From NCBI GenBank assembly GCA_902793125.1, contig CADBCC010000033.1:1-36365 (forward strand): a stretch of DNA of 36,365 nucleotides. The letters are read 5' to 3'. The DNA is from an uncultured Ruminococcus sp. Its GTDB lineage: Bacteria > Bacillota > Clostridia > Oscillospirales > Acutalibacteraceae. Position 1 is the first letter of the stretch; each line of letters opens with the position of its first letter. The notes beneath the pieces are model-generated. The model made no database searches, was not told the DNA's origin, and saw only the letters and a list, made by a program, of their open reading frames with translations. A program made the translations under genes and the position numbers. Positions 24,675-31,061 of the stretch are shown piece by piece.

Positions 24675-26198
24675 ATGGACACTTTATTCTTATGCAATAC
24701 AAAAACATTAAAAGAAAAAATTAATACAAAGATTTTTGCGGGCGATAACCTTATAACCAAAATCAACGTACAATTACCCGATAATATCGGCGGTTATCCT
24801 AAAAGTGAATGTGAATATAATCTTAGAGCGATTATTCCAGAGGGGAACTTGTCTTATATTATAAACCCTTCACAGCCTTATTTTTATATCACAAATGACG
24901 TTACCGAAAAGGCTCAAACTGTAAAACTGATGATGATTATTACTCACGCTGGGAATGTTATCGGTAGGACTAACACCGTTGATTTAGTTGTTAATGAGCC
25001 TGCCGAAGCTCCCGACCCACCGTTAACGCCTAGAGAGCAGTTTGACGAAGTTATTGCTGAACAACAAGCTGAAATAGCGGAGCAAGCGGAAACTATCTCA
25101 ACTCAAAGCGAAACTATTACTCAACAAGGTGAACAGATAACTGAATTAAGCGGTGAAGTTACAGAGCTTGAAGCGGATAATACAAGGCTTGAAACTCAGC
25201 ACGAAACCGACCAGCGATATATTGATTATTTAATTGAAAATCCTCCCGAAGTTCGTTTGCAGTCAAAATCTGTCAATCCCACATCTCAAATGCAGACGGT
25301 TGAACCCGATTCAGGATATGGCGGTCTATCGTCTGTTACGGTCGGTGTAGTTACGCCTCCACGTTTACAAGGCAAAGCAGTCAGCCCTACTAATTTAATG
25401 CAGAATGTTCAGCCTGATTCAGACTTTGACGGTTTATCGAATGTATCTGTTGCGGCGGTTACAGCACAGGAACTCGGTTTTGACTACGCAAACTTAAAAG
25501 AGGGCGTTCAATTCTTAGGTGGAACAGGAACTTATAATCCATTCCCCGAACAGAGCTATGGTGGTATTTACGCCACAGCAATTAACAACGGCTTAATAAC
25601 TGAGCTTTTATGCTGTAACCTAAATGGCAATGGACAAAACATATATCTTCCAATTTCAACAACATCGAGTATAAATAAATTAATTTTTAGAAATTGCGAA
25701 AATATCGCAAAAATTTCAACGCAAACAGCAACAAACGCGACGTTCAATAGCACAAATATTGGAGAAATTAAGTTTGACGGGCTTAAAACCCTCGCAACAG
25801 AAATGTTTGCCAACTGTTACAACTTAAAGAAAGCAAATTTATTAAACAGCGAAATTGTTGAATTGAAATATCGTCAATTTGCAAATTGCACAAATTTAAA
25901 AACTGTTAGTTTATCAAACACAATAACGGTTATGGGCGAAAACAACACCTATTATAACCCGTTTTATCAATGTTCGGGGCTTGAGTTTATTACATTAGAA
26001 GAAAATTTTAATGCCAATTATATTAACTTCTCGTCCTCAACCCTCTACTCAGTAGAAACAATCGTAAGTTGGCTCGAAGCCCTTGCAGATAGAACAGGAT
26101 TGACAGCGTATACGCTCACAATGGGAACTACCAACCTAAACAAACTCACAGCAGAGCAGAAAGCGATAGCAACTAACAAAAACTGGAATTTAAATTAA
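24675..26198 (+). CDS. Tail fibre: BppU-like domain, coiled coil, beta repeats and LRR tip
   Basis: A 507-residue protein. Residues 1-115 look BppU-like. An acidic/glutamine coiled coil follows (EVIAEQQAEIAEQAETIS, about 120-190). Two phage-type beta repeats come next (LQSKSVNPTSQMQTV and LQGKAVSPTNLMQNV, each ending PDS...GLS.V.V). The C-terminal half has LRR_5 repeats (LATEMFANCYNLKKANL; LKTVSLSNTITVMG), and the last 57 residues match those of the neighbour gene (ALADRTG-AYTL, then LTAEQKAIATNKNWNLN). Architecture fits an elongated trimeric fibre with a swappable tip. Confidence 0.8.
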   Translation: MDTLFLCNTKTLKEKINTKIFAGDNLITKINVQLPDNIGGYPKSECEYNLRAIIPEGNLSYIINPSQPYFYITNDVTEKAQTVKLMMIITHAGNVIGRTNTVDLVVNEPAEAPDPPLTPREQFDEVIAEQQAEIAEQAETISTQSETITQQGEQITELSGEVTELEADNTRLETQHETDQRYIDYLIENPPEVRLQSKSVNPTSQMQTVEPDSGYGGLSSVTVGVVTPPRLQGKAVSPTNLMQNVQPDSDFDGLSNVSVAAVTAQELGFDYANLKEGVQFLGGTGTYNPFPEQSYGGIYATAINNGLITELLCCNLNGNGQNIYLPISTTSSINKLIFRNCENIAKISTQTATNATFNSTNIGEIKFDGLKTLATEMFANCYNLKKANLLNSEIVELKYRQFANCTNLKTVSLSNTITVMGENNTYYNPFYQCSGLEFITLEENFNANYINFSSSTLYSVETIVSWLEALADRTGLTAYTLTMGTTNLNKLTAEQKAIATNKNWNLN

Positions 26199-26210
26199 AA
26201 GGAGATATTT

Positions 26211-26444
26211 ATGGACGTTATTACAACAACAGTAATTTTGAGGGAAATACACGTTCCCGAAGGAAAAGCTTTAAAAAACAAAGTAACCGAAGAGTATTTT
26301 ACTGGAAAAATCGATCCCGAAAAAGGATACTGGATTTTTTATTTAGGAAAAGCCGAAAATGAAAACAACTACATTTTTGTAGATGAATCTGATGTTCCTC
26401 AGCCCGAACCGCCTGAAAACGACGAAAGCGAGGAAGAGGAGTAA
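26211..26444 (+). CDS. Small acidic protein after the tail fibres
   Basis: A 77-residue protein after AAAGGAG. The last 20 residues are Pro/Glu/Asp-rich (QPEPPENDESEEEE). The N-terminal part is beta-like. Position between fibres and lysis genes is where XkdX-like or fibre-assembly proteins lie, but no motif proves it. Overlaps the next start by one base. Confidence 0.65.
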   Translation: MDVITTTVILREIHVPEGKALKNKVTEEYFTGKIDPEKGYWIFYLGKAENENNYIFVDESDVPQPEPPENDESEEEE

Positions 26445-26734
26445 TGATAAATACAATACTTCTTATCGGCAGTATTGCCGCCGCGCTTATTGCCATAGGA
26501 ACATTTTTAGGTAAACTTTTTGAAAAAGTAAAAAAAGTAGCCGACACAGTAAACGAAATTAAAGAGCATACTGAAGAAAACTATATGAACAACCTCCGGT
26601 TGATAATTATGTCAAACGAAATGCCGATTGGTGAACGCCTTGTCGCGGGAGAAAAATACATAGCTAACGGCGGTAATGGTGAAATTAAAACCTTTGTAAA
26701 GAAACTCGAAAAGGAGTATCTGAGCCAAAAATGA
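26444..26734 (+). CDS. Membrane-anchored lysis-module protein, 96 residues
   Basis: GAGGAG precedes the ATG. One N-terminal membrane segment (ILLIGSIAAALIAIGTFLG) is followed by a Lys/Glu-rich helical cytoplasmic part. It resembles holin-associated small proteins; it may be an antiholin or holin component. Stop overlaps the next start (ATGA). Confidence 0.62.
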   Translation: MINTILLIGSIAAALIAIGTFLGKLFEKVKKVADTVNEIKEHTEENYMNNLRLIIMSNEMPIGERLVAGEKYIANGGNGEIKTFVKKLEKEYLSQK

Positions 26735-27003
26735 AACTGTTAAAAAGATTCTGGAAATGGTTGTGTAAAACAAAAACAAGAACAGTTGCTTTATTATTCG
26801 CTATAATTTATAGCATCGTTTTTACTGTTGCGGTAATGATTATGTCAGCTTTTAATATTCAGATACCCGCTGAGTTAATAGTCTGTGTTTTTACCGAAGT
26901 CGGTATAATCGGAGTGACCTCGGGCGCTATAACAATCAGTCGAATCAAATTAGGCGAAGCCGAACTTGAAATGAATAGCGGGGATGATACCGATGATAGT
27001 TAG
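26731..27003 (+). CDS. Putative holin, 90 residues, two membrane segments
   Basis: A basic N-terminus (LLKRFWKWLCKTKTR) precedes two membrane segments (LLFAIIYSIVFTVAVMIM and ELIVCVFTEVGIIGVTSGAI), with an acidic end. The size and position just upstream of the endolysin fit a holin. Two further candidates are adjacent, so which forms the lethal pore is open. Confidence 0.68.
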   Translation: MKLLKRFWKWLCKTKTRTVALLFAIIYSIVFTVAVMIMSAFNIQIPAELIVCVFTEVGIIGVTSGAITISRIKLGEAELEMNSGDDTDDS

Positions 27004-27154
27004 AAACAGAAATTGTTATAATTCAATGATTAAAATCGGACTTGTTAAGAAGGGAAAAGATTGTTGCGGTGAATTCGACCGCCCCGATAAGGTTTATAAA
27101 AAATGCTTACAATGTGTTTATTTCAAGAGAGAAAGGAAAAGTAATGGGATTTAA
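26993..27154 (+). CDS. Small cysteine-rich (Com-like) protein overlapping holin genes
   Basis: A 53-residue frame from ATG 26993 to TAA 27152-27154. It overlaps the stop of the previous gene and runs past the start of the next, so it fills the otherwise noncoding gap. It is basic with Cys8, Cys24-Cys25, Cys38 and Cys41; the KKCLQCVYFKRERK end is like a zinc knuckle, as in the Com family of phage translational regulators. No strong ribosome-binding site is visible; translation would be coupled. Gap-filling and cysteine spacing are the only support. Confidence 0.5.
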   Translation: MIVRNRNCYNSMIKIGLVKKGKDCCGEFDRPDKVYKKCLQCVYFKRERKSNGI

Positions 27155-27467
27155 TTTTGTATTTATTGTTTTATTCGTTGTGAGCGTACTCACGACATTA
27201 ACTGTGCAGGGTATTAAGTATATACTTGATACGCAGAACGCAAACTACAGCTCGAATATCTTAGCTGTAATAGTTTCTGTAGTTCTTTCGGTGTTTATAG
27301 TTTTCTTATATTGCTTATACTTTAATAAATCTCTCACTACTCAGATAATTGTTGAAACGGTAGTGCTGATGTATCTAAGCTTCCTTGTAGCAACAAATGG
27401 CTATGATAAAGTTATTCAGACTATTAAGCAGATACAGGGAAAGGTAGGCGATAAAAATGACAGCTAA
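27144..27467 (+). CDS. Putative holin, 107 residues, three membrane segments
   Basis: GAAAGGAAAAG precedes ATG 27144. Three hydrophobic segments (FVFIVLFVVSVLTTLTV; ILAVIVSVVLSVFIVFLYCL; IIVETVVLMYLSFLVA) and a charged tail. Overlaps the endolysin start by 11 bases. Size and placement support a holin. Confidence 0.72.
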   Translation: MGFNFVFIVLFVVSVLTTLTVQGIKYILDTQNANYSSNILAVIVSVVLSVFIVFLYCLYFNKSLTTQIIVETVVLMYLSFLVATNGYDKVIQTIKQIQGKVGDKNDS

Positions 27468-28329
27468 TGAATATATAAAAAAAGCCCGTTCCTACATTGG
27501 TACAAAGGACAACGGCAATAATAAGGTGAAATTCAACACCGAGTTTTACGGGCGTGAAGTCAGCGGCGACTCTTATCCGTGGTGTGTTGTATTCATTTGG
27601 TATGTATTTAAAAAGCTTGGCGCTTCAAATCTGTTTTGCGGCGGTAAGAAAGTAGCGAGTTGCGGGGTAGTAATATCCGAAATGGCGGCTCAGAAACACA
27701 GCTATAAAGAAACCCCGAAAAAAGGCGACCTTGTAATCTTCGATTTCAGCGGGAACCACACCGCGCATACGCACATCGGAGTTGTAAGCGAGGTAATTAA
27801 CTCAACCTCGTTTAAAACAATCGAAGGCAATACAAGCAACACTAACTACACAAACGGCGGTTACGTTCTCGAACAGACTCGTTACAACCGACAGGTAAAC
27901 TGCTTTATCCGCCCGAAATACGAAGCCGAAAAGAAAATAACCGCTGTCCTTAAAGACAACGGCGTGATTTATAAGTTTGCATATAAAGATATTATCGGCA
28001 AAAGCTCAAAGAAGCTCAAAGACTTGAAAAAAGGCGCGAAGGTTGAGCTGATACCAAATTCTGACGACGGCTACGGCTGGTCGAAAGTAAAAAGCGGAGA
28101 TGTAACGGGCTGGATTATGAACAGTCATCTCGAAGCTAAAGGCTTATCAAGCTTTAAAACCTACACGCTGAAAGCCGATAAAAAAGCGAAACCGATTAAA
28201 GATAAAAAGCTCGGCACCGAAGTTACTCTTAAAAAGGGTACGAAATACAAATCGATTTGCGAAATCGAAAACGGAGCTTACAAAGGCAAGTCTTACATCG
28301 GCGTAGGTAGTAAGCGATATTACATATAA
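27457..28329 (+). CDS. Endolysin: CHAP amidase/endopeptidase with SH3-like wall-binding end
   Basis: A 290-residue lysin. Residues 1-150 form a CHAP domain with Cys43 (YPWCVVFIWYVF), His106 (HTHIGVV) and Glu123/Asn125 (TIEGN), the usual catalytic set for cleaving peptidoglycan peptide bonds. Two SH3-like modules follow (about 157-210 ending SGDVTGWIM, and 225-290 starting YTLKADKK), which bind the cell wall. No signal peptide, so a holin is needed for export. Last protein-coding gene of the late operon. Confidence 0.93.
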   Translation: MTANEYIKKARSYIGTKDNGNNKVKFNTEFYGREVSGDSYPWCVVFIWYVFKKLGASNLFCGGKKVASCGVVISEMAAQKHSYKETPKKGDLVIFDFSGNHTAHTHIGVVSEVINSTSFKTIEGNTSNTNYTNGGYVLEQTRYNRQVNCFIRPKYEAEKKITAVLKDNGVIYKFAYKDIIGKSSKKLKDLKKGAKVELIPNSDDGYGWSKVKSGDVTGWIMNSHLEAKGLSSFKTYTLKADKKAKPIKDKKLGTEVTLKKGTKYKSICEIENGAYKGKSYIGVGSKRYYI

Positions 28330-28376
28330 GTAATATTTTGGATGTTTAAAAACGTACTTTTTTATCAATTACTCCC

Positions 28377-28406
28377 TTGATTTTATGCAGCTATTAACAA
28401 TTTAAT
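28377..28406 (+). promoter_or_regulatory. Candidate promoter of the structured RNA
   Basis: TTGATT (28377-28382) and TTTAAT (28401-28406) with an 18-base spacer, about 50 bases after the endolysin stop. Transcription would start near 28413, at the first hairpin. Match is moderate. Confidence 0.45.
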
Positions 28407-28410
28407 AGGA

Positions 28411-28625
28411 CTCCGCGCACCTCTCGGAGAAGTGGCACAGTCGGAGACGTTATATTGTCTTTATACACACCGTTCCCTCATTATCCAAGGAGTAACGGAG
28501 TATAAGGATAACTGAGCCGTTTAGCGGCAGCGCCCATCGGCGCAGTTAGTGATCGCGCTACAGATACTCGCGAGCCTGTAGCCCATAAAATGCCCCTCGG
28601 GGAATGAACTCCGAAGGGCATTTTT
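28411..28625 (+). ncRNA. Undescribed multi-hairpin RNA downstream of the endolysin
   Basis: About 215 bases, GC-richer than the flanks, with no reading frame. Helices in order: CTCCG/CGGAG (28411-28429); CCGTT/AACGG (28470-28498); a junction closed by AACT/AGTT (28510-28547) holding GCCG/CGGC (28516-28528) and GCGCC-CATC-GGCGC (28530-28543); GCTACAG/CTGTAGC (28557-28582); and a strong terminator (28587-28625). Three CGGAG copies allow alternative pairing with ACTCCG. I do not recognise a known family. Its location, late-operon end inside the prophage, suggests a lysogeny-expressed or late phage RNA. Confidence 0.55.
28587..28625 (+). terminator. Terminator of the structured RNA / late operon
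   Basis: AAAATGCCC (28587-28595) pairs with GGGCATTTT, extended inward by TCGG/CCGA, and ends in T5. One of the strongest terminators in the window. Confidence 0.9.
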
Positions 28626-28654
28626 GCGATTAAATTTTAATAATATATAGTAGT

Positions 28655-28680
28655 CCCCTCACAGCGTCGACTGTGAGGGG
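28655..28680. repeat. Perfect 10-bp inverted repeat with 6-base loop
   Basis: CCCCTCACAG and CTGTGAGGGG around CGTCGA. It is followed on the plus strand by A-rich, not T-rich, DNA, so it is not a standard terminator for rightward transcripts; on the minus strand the T-run precedes it. It may be a protein-binding site or an RNA element. Confidence 0.75.
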
Positions 28681-28797
28681 AAATAAAAAAATAAAAAAAC
28701 TTAAATATTCACTTGAAATATTAGTTCTATTATGTTATTCTTTATAATAAGATTGAGCAGGGGAACTAAGTGCCCCCCCGCTTCGGTTAACACATTT

Positions 28798-29004
28798 TTA
28801 ATCTCGCCAAGTGTTAGGATCGGCGATGATATTAATAATTAGTGTGTTAACAAAGTTTTGCACAGAATCGTAAATAAAAGACATGGTGTTCTGTGCCTCA
28901 CCAGCTGCCGTCAAGTAAATAAATAAAAGTAAAAGCGCCATGGCTAATACTATTATTTTTCTATTTGGCGGCGAGGTGAATCCAAAATTGAAAAATTTTT
29001 TCAT
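28798..29004 (-). CDS. Small membrane protein, 68 residues
   Basis: A leftward frame with one membrane segment (IIVLAMALLLLFIYLTAA, about residues 18-35) and an outside-type C-terminal part. The ATG follows ATGGGG at 9 bases, a weak ribosome-binding site. It is in the right arm of the prophage, opposite to the late operon, a place where lysogenic conversion genes are common. Not recognised; could be spurious. Confidence 0.45.
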   Translation of the reverse strand: MKKFFNFGFTSPPNRKIIVLAMALLLLFIYLTAAGEAQNTMSFIYDSVQNFVNTLIINIIADPNTWRD

Positions 29005-29051
29005 AGCAATACCCCATCTGTTGCCAAAATGTTTTACAAGCCGACTATATA

Positions 29052-29085
29052 AAAAGTCTCCGCTATTAAATAAACAGAGACTTTT
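29052..29085 (-). terminator. Terminator of the micro-ORF unit (bidirectional stem)
   Basis: AAAAGTCTC and GAGACTTTT form a 9-bp stem with a 16-base loop. On the minus strand it ends in TTTTTATAT, so it should stop leftward transcripts from 29208. Confidence 0.7.
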
Positions 29086-29127
29086 AATCCATTATTTATT
29101 ATGTAGTTAAGCGTGTTTATTTTTTTC

Positions 29128-29160
29128 TTATTCTATTTTCATAATCAAAAAATTAATCAT
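29128..29160 (-). CDS. Ten-residue micro-ORF (MINFLIMKIE)
   Basis: The ATG at 29160 has an ideal AGGAGT 7 bases upstream and a consensus-like promoter at 29208-29236, and a terminator follows at 29052. The unit is thus a complete small gene although the frame has only ten codons. It may be a leader peptide, a truncated small toxin, or the start of a frame lost by mutation. Confidence 0.4.
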   Translation of the reverse strand: MINFLIMKIE

Positions 29161-29207
29161 CGTTAATACTCCTATCGCGATCAACGCAAATATCTTAATA
29201 CTTTAAT

Positions 29208-29236
29208 ATTTTACATAACTTTTCTCAATTTATCAA
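29208..29236 (-). promoter_or_regulatory. Promoter of the micro-ORF unit
   Basis: On the minus strand TTGATA (29236-29231), a 17-base spacer and TAAAAT (29213-29208). Start near 29201. Confidence 0.65.
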
Positions 29237-29571
29237 GTGATTAAAATCGTTTTGTGCATTATTTTTTCATTTCGTTAATATGAACTAAAATTTGTAAAAA
29301 AATTTGGTTAAAAATACTATTGAAATAATGCCAAAATTGCGTTCTTTTATATTTTTTAAAATTTTATTTATGCAAAATGACTTTTTTTATTTATTAGAAT
29401 TAAATAAAGTGTATTAGTAATTTTTGTGGGTTTTTTTTATGAAAAGTCTTTTTTAGAGTTCAAAGGACAAAAAGCCTCTTTTTTTTTGTGCAAAATGACA
29501 TAATTTGACACCTAAGCAACAATCTATGAGTAGACTCATTATTATCTTAAAGAATATTTATAAATCTTTAT
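29237..29571. other. AT-rich stretch without a recognisable gene
   Basis: Very AT-rich right-arm DNA with several T-runs (for example near 29431 and 29481). No frame with a ribosome-binding site, no clear hairpin of note. The frame from a TTG at 29505 runs through promoter and attachment DNA and is not credible. Confidence 0.6.
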
Positions 29572-29599
29572 TTGACATATTGATGAAATTCTATATAAT
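29572..29599 (+). promoter_or_regulatory. Strong promoter reading toward attR
   Basis: TTGACA (29572-29577) and TATAAT (29594-29599), both consensus, 16-base spacer. It points out of the prophage across the tRNA fragment. In the excised circle it would read through attP into the other phage end. Confidence 0.7.
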
Positions 29600-29652
29600 C
29601 GCAGAACAAATCATGGAAATATATAGTGTATATGAACGAGTGACTTTTAGAA

Positions 29653-29672
29653 TTGCTACGGCGTTGCTACGG
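29653..29672 (+). repeat. Direct repeat TTGCTACGG x2, candidate integrase arm sites
   Basis: Two identical 9-mers at 29653-29661 and 29664-29672, an 11-bp period (about one helical turn), 58 bp left of the tRNA core. Tyrosine integrases of Gram-positive phages bind such short direct repeats in the arms of attP. Confidence 0.5.
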
Positions 29673-29729
29673 ATTATATTAATTTGTAATGTAAATATCA
29701 GTAAATAAGCCAAGGTTAAATAATGGAAT

Positions 29730-29779
29730 TATGACTGTTAATCATGATGTCACTGGTTCGAGCCCAGTTGGGGGAGCCA
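29730..29779 (+). other. attR: 3' fragment of a tRNA-Asn gene
   Basis: From 29730 the sequence follows a tRNA-Asn from the anticodon arm to the 3' end: stem ATGA/TCAT around the loop CTGTTAA with anticodon GTT, variable loop, T-arm ACTGG-TTCGAGC-CCAGT, the acceptor strand TGGGGGA, and GCCA. No matching D-arm or 5' acceptor (expected TCCCCCA) occurs upstream, so it is not a functional tRNA. Such 3' fragments arise when a phage integrates in a tRNA gene and restores it at the other end. Confidence 0.85.
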
Positions 29780-29783
29780 AAAC

Positions 29784-29812
29784 AAAAGCAGACTTAGGTC
29801 TGCTTTTTGTTT
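29784..29812 (+). terminator. Terminator after the tRNA fragment
   Basis: AAAAGCAGAC-TTAG-GTCTGCTTTT, a perfect 10-bp stem with T-runs on both strands, so it can work in both directions. It is probably the original terminator of the host tRNA-Asn gene. Confidence 0.88.
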
Positions 29813-29825
29813 TGCTCTATAAAAT

Positions 29826-29962
29826 CTCCTCGAAGGTCCGCGTCTCGGAAAAAGCTCCGGTGTGAGCTTTTTCAGCGGACTGGATTTAGTCCGAGGATAA
29901 GCTCTTAACCGATTTTCCAAGCGAGCACTAAGTTCTCGTATAGCTGAACATAAGTTGGGGAG
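29826..29962. ncRNA. Structured intergenic stretch, possible RNA
   Basis: An outer helix CTCCTCGA/TTGGGGAG (29826-29833 with 29955-29962, two wobble pairs) encloses GTCCGC/GCGGAC (29836-29880) capped by AAAAAGCTC/GAGCTTTTT (29849-29872). No credible frame covers it. On the minus strand it would be ended by the stem at 29784-29812. No known family recognised; it may just be paired terminators. Confidence 0.35.
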
Positions 29963-30063
29963 CTGTTTCAATCAGTAATTCGTAATTCGCAATTGTTTTA
30001 TTTTCATTGTATTTAGAAAAGCAGGTTTCGAAAGTCCACGCGAAAAAATAAATTGACTGAATA

Positions 30064-30099
30064 TTTACAATAGACAAGTGTAAATTTTTGTGTTATTAT
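30064..30099 (+). promoter_or_regulatory. Promoter with overlapping palindrome
   Basis: TAGACA (30071-30076), 17-base spacer, TATTAT (30094-30099). The palindrome TTTACA-N9-TGTAAA (30064-30084) covers the -35 box and could bind a repressor of the downstream membrane protein gene. Confidence 0.5.
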
Positions 30100-30167
30100 T
30101 ATAAAGTGAAGGTTTTTAATTAAAGAAAATTATGTAATATTATATAAAACCGGAGCGAGGTGTTTAT

Positions 30168-31025
30168 ATGAGTAAGAAAGACATTGGTAAAACCGTAGGA
30201 AAGGGAGTAAGCGCGTTTACCATTATTATGGAAAGTAAACTCGTCAGTATCGGATTTTTATTGTTTACAGGTGTAATGCACATTATTGATCCGAGCGGTG
30301 GTCTGAATGTTACCGCCAAATTGCTTGCGGGATTCGTTGCGCTCTACGCTATACTCTCATTTTTCTATGTCATTTCGAACAACAATTCGAATCTCGAAAA
30401 AGGAAAAGACTTTGCGAGCAATTTTGTCAGAGGTGTTATTGAGGACAACAAAGATCCTATTGCTCAGGGACAGGAGCTTAATTCAAAGTATGAAGAAATA
30501 AACGAACTGCAAAGAGAATCGAACACTAAGTGGGATAAAAGAATTAATGCTCTTTTTGAAAAGCCGAAGGAAGAGCCTAAAGCGGGCAAAATCGCAAGGT
30601 GTATTTTATATGCTATACTTTTTGTCAGTGCGGTGATTCTCTTCTTCTGTTCAGATATTACCATAGTAGCGATTCATATTATTGTCGGAATTTTTCTTAT
30701 TACCGATGGTTATTCCAGCGTCTCGACAATCATTACGGCAAAAAGAAACGGTGTGCCGATGAAAGGTAAAAGAATTTCCTTGGTTGCTAATATATTTTCA
30801 ATTGTACTCGGTATAGCTTTTATTTTAATGGCGCGCAGTATGGCTGAAATTACAATGGTAATCGGCGGTATAACGCTTCTTATCAAAGGCTTGACGGATT
30901 TGTTCGTTATGATTCAAAACAGAGAAATACTCACCTCTGCGAAAGGTACTATTAACCAGATAAAACAGCAGGGAAACGAAGAATCGTCTGATGAGTTATT
31001 AAACTCCAATGAAAAAACTGAATAA
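30168..31025 (+). CDS. DUF308/HdeD-like membrane protein
   Basis: A 285-residue membrane protein of the host. Two N-terminal membrane segments (about 20-36 and 48-68), a charged cytoplasmic stretch of about 65 residues (EEINELQRESNTKWDKR), then four more segments (CILYAILFVSAVILFFC; ITIVAIHIIVGIFLIT; ISLVANIFSIVLGIAFILMA; MVIGGITLLIKGLTDLF). The paired segment pattern and Gly positions are like DUF308 (HdeD) proteins. GGAGCGAGG precedes the ATG. Role unknown; likely co-expressed with the next gene 36 bases on. Confidence 0.75.
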   Translation: MSKKDIGKTVGKGVSAFTIIMESKLVSIGFLLFTGVMHIIDPSGGLNVTAKLLAGFVALYAILSFFYVISNNNSNLEKGKDFASNFVRGVIEDNKDPIAQGQELNSKYEEINELQRESNTKWDKRINALFEKPKEEPKAGKIARCILYAILFVSAVILFFCSDITIVAIHIIVGIFLITDGYSSVSTIITAKRNGVPMKGKRISLVANIFSIVLGIAFILMARSMAEITMVIGGITLLIKGLTDLFVMIQNREILTSAKGTINQIKQQGNEESSDELLNSNEKTE

Positions 31026-31061
31026 ACATCAAAATAAAAATTCTATTTCAGGAGGTAAATT

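Larger units (their letters stand above)
1..29779. mobile_element. Prophage (siphovirus type), left end outside the window
   Basis: A complete morphogenesis set in canonical order (HNH, terminase, portal, ClpP-like protease, capsid, connectors, tail tube, tail chaperones, tape measure, Dit, Tal, fibres, holin, endolysin) follows a repressor/Cro switch. The right boundary is a 3' fragment of a tRNA-Asn gene at 29730-29779, the usual scar at attR. No integrase is visible, and since the lysogeny genes run leftward off the window, the integrase and the intact tRNA at attL are expected before position 1. Two genes (a lipoprotein and the capsid gene) are frameshifted as given, so the phage may be defective or the sequence may carry errors. 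Confidence 0.93.

Noticed and set aside
24000-26198. Repeated sequence in the tail genes as a possible CRISPR array
   Set aside because: Repeats are protein-coding LRR and linker units of varying sequence, without equal spacers.
28500-28582. Group II intron domain V/VI or ribozyme
   Set aside because: A GAGCCG segment recalls domain V, but the AGC triad pairing, bulge and tetraloop are lacking, and no reverse transcriptase is nearby. No hammerhead core was found.
28772-28780. Second C7G run as another cos site
   Set aside because: It is far from the terminase genes, lacks the GGG half, and is better explained as part of a GGGG/CCCC hairpin.
29505-29708. 67-codon plus-strand frame from TTG
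   Set aside because: It runs through a consensus promoter and the arm repeats, has no ribosome-binding site and unlikely codon use.
29750-29971. 73-codon minus-strand frame ending over the tRNA fragment
   Set aside because: It covers the terminator and structured stretch; the ending LPQLGSNQ is a common artefact of translating tRNA 3' ends.
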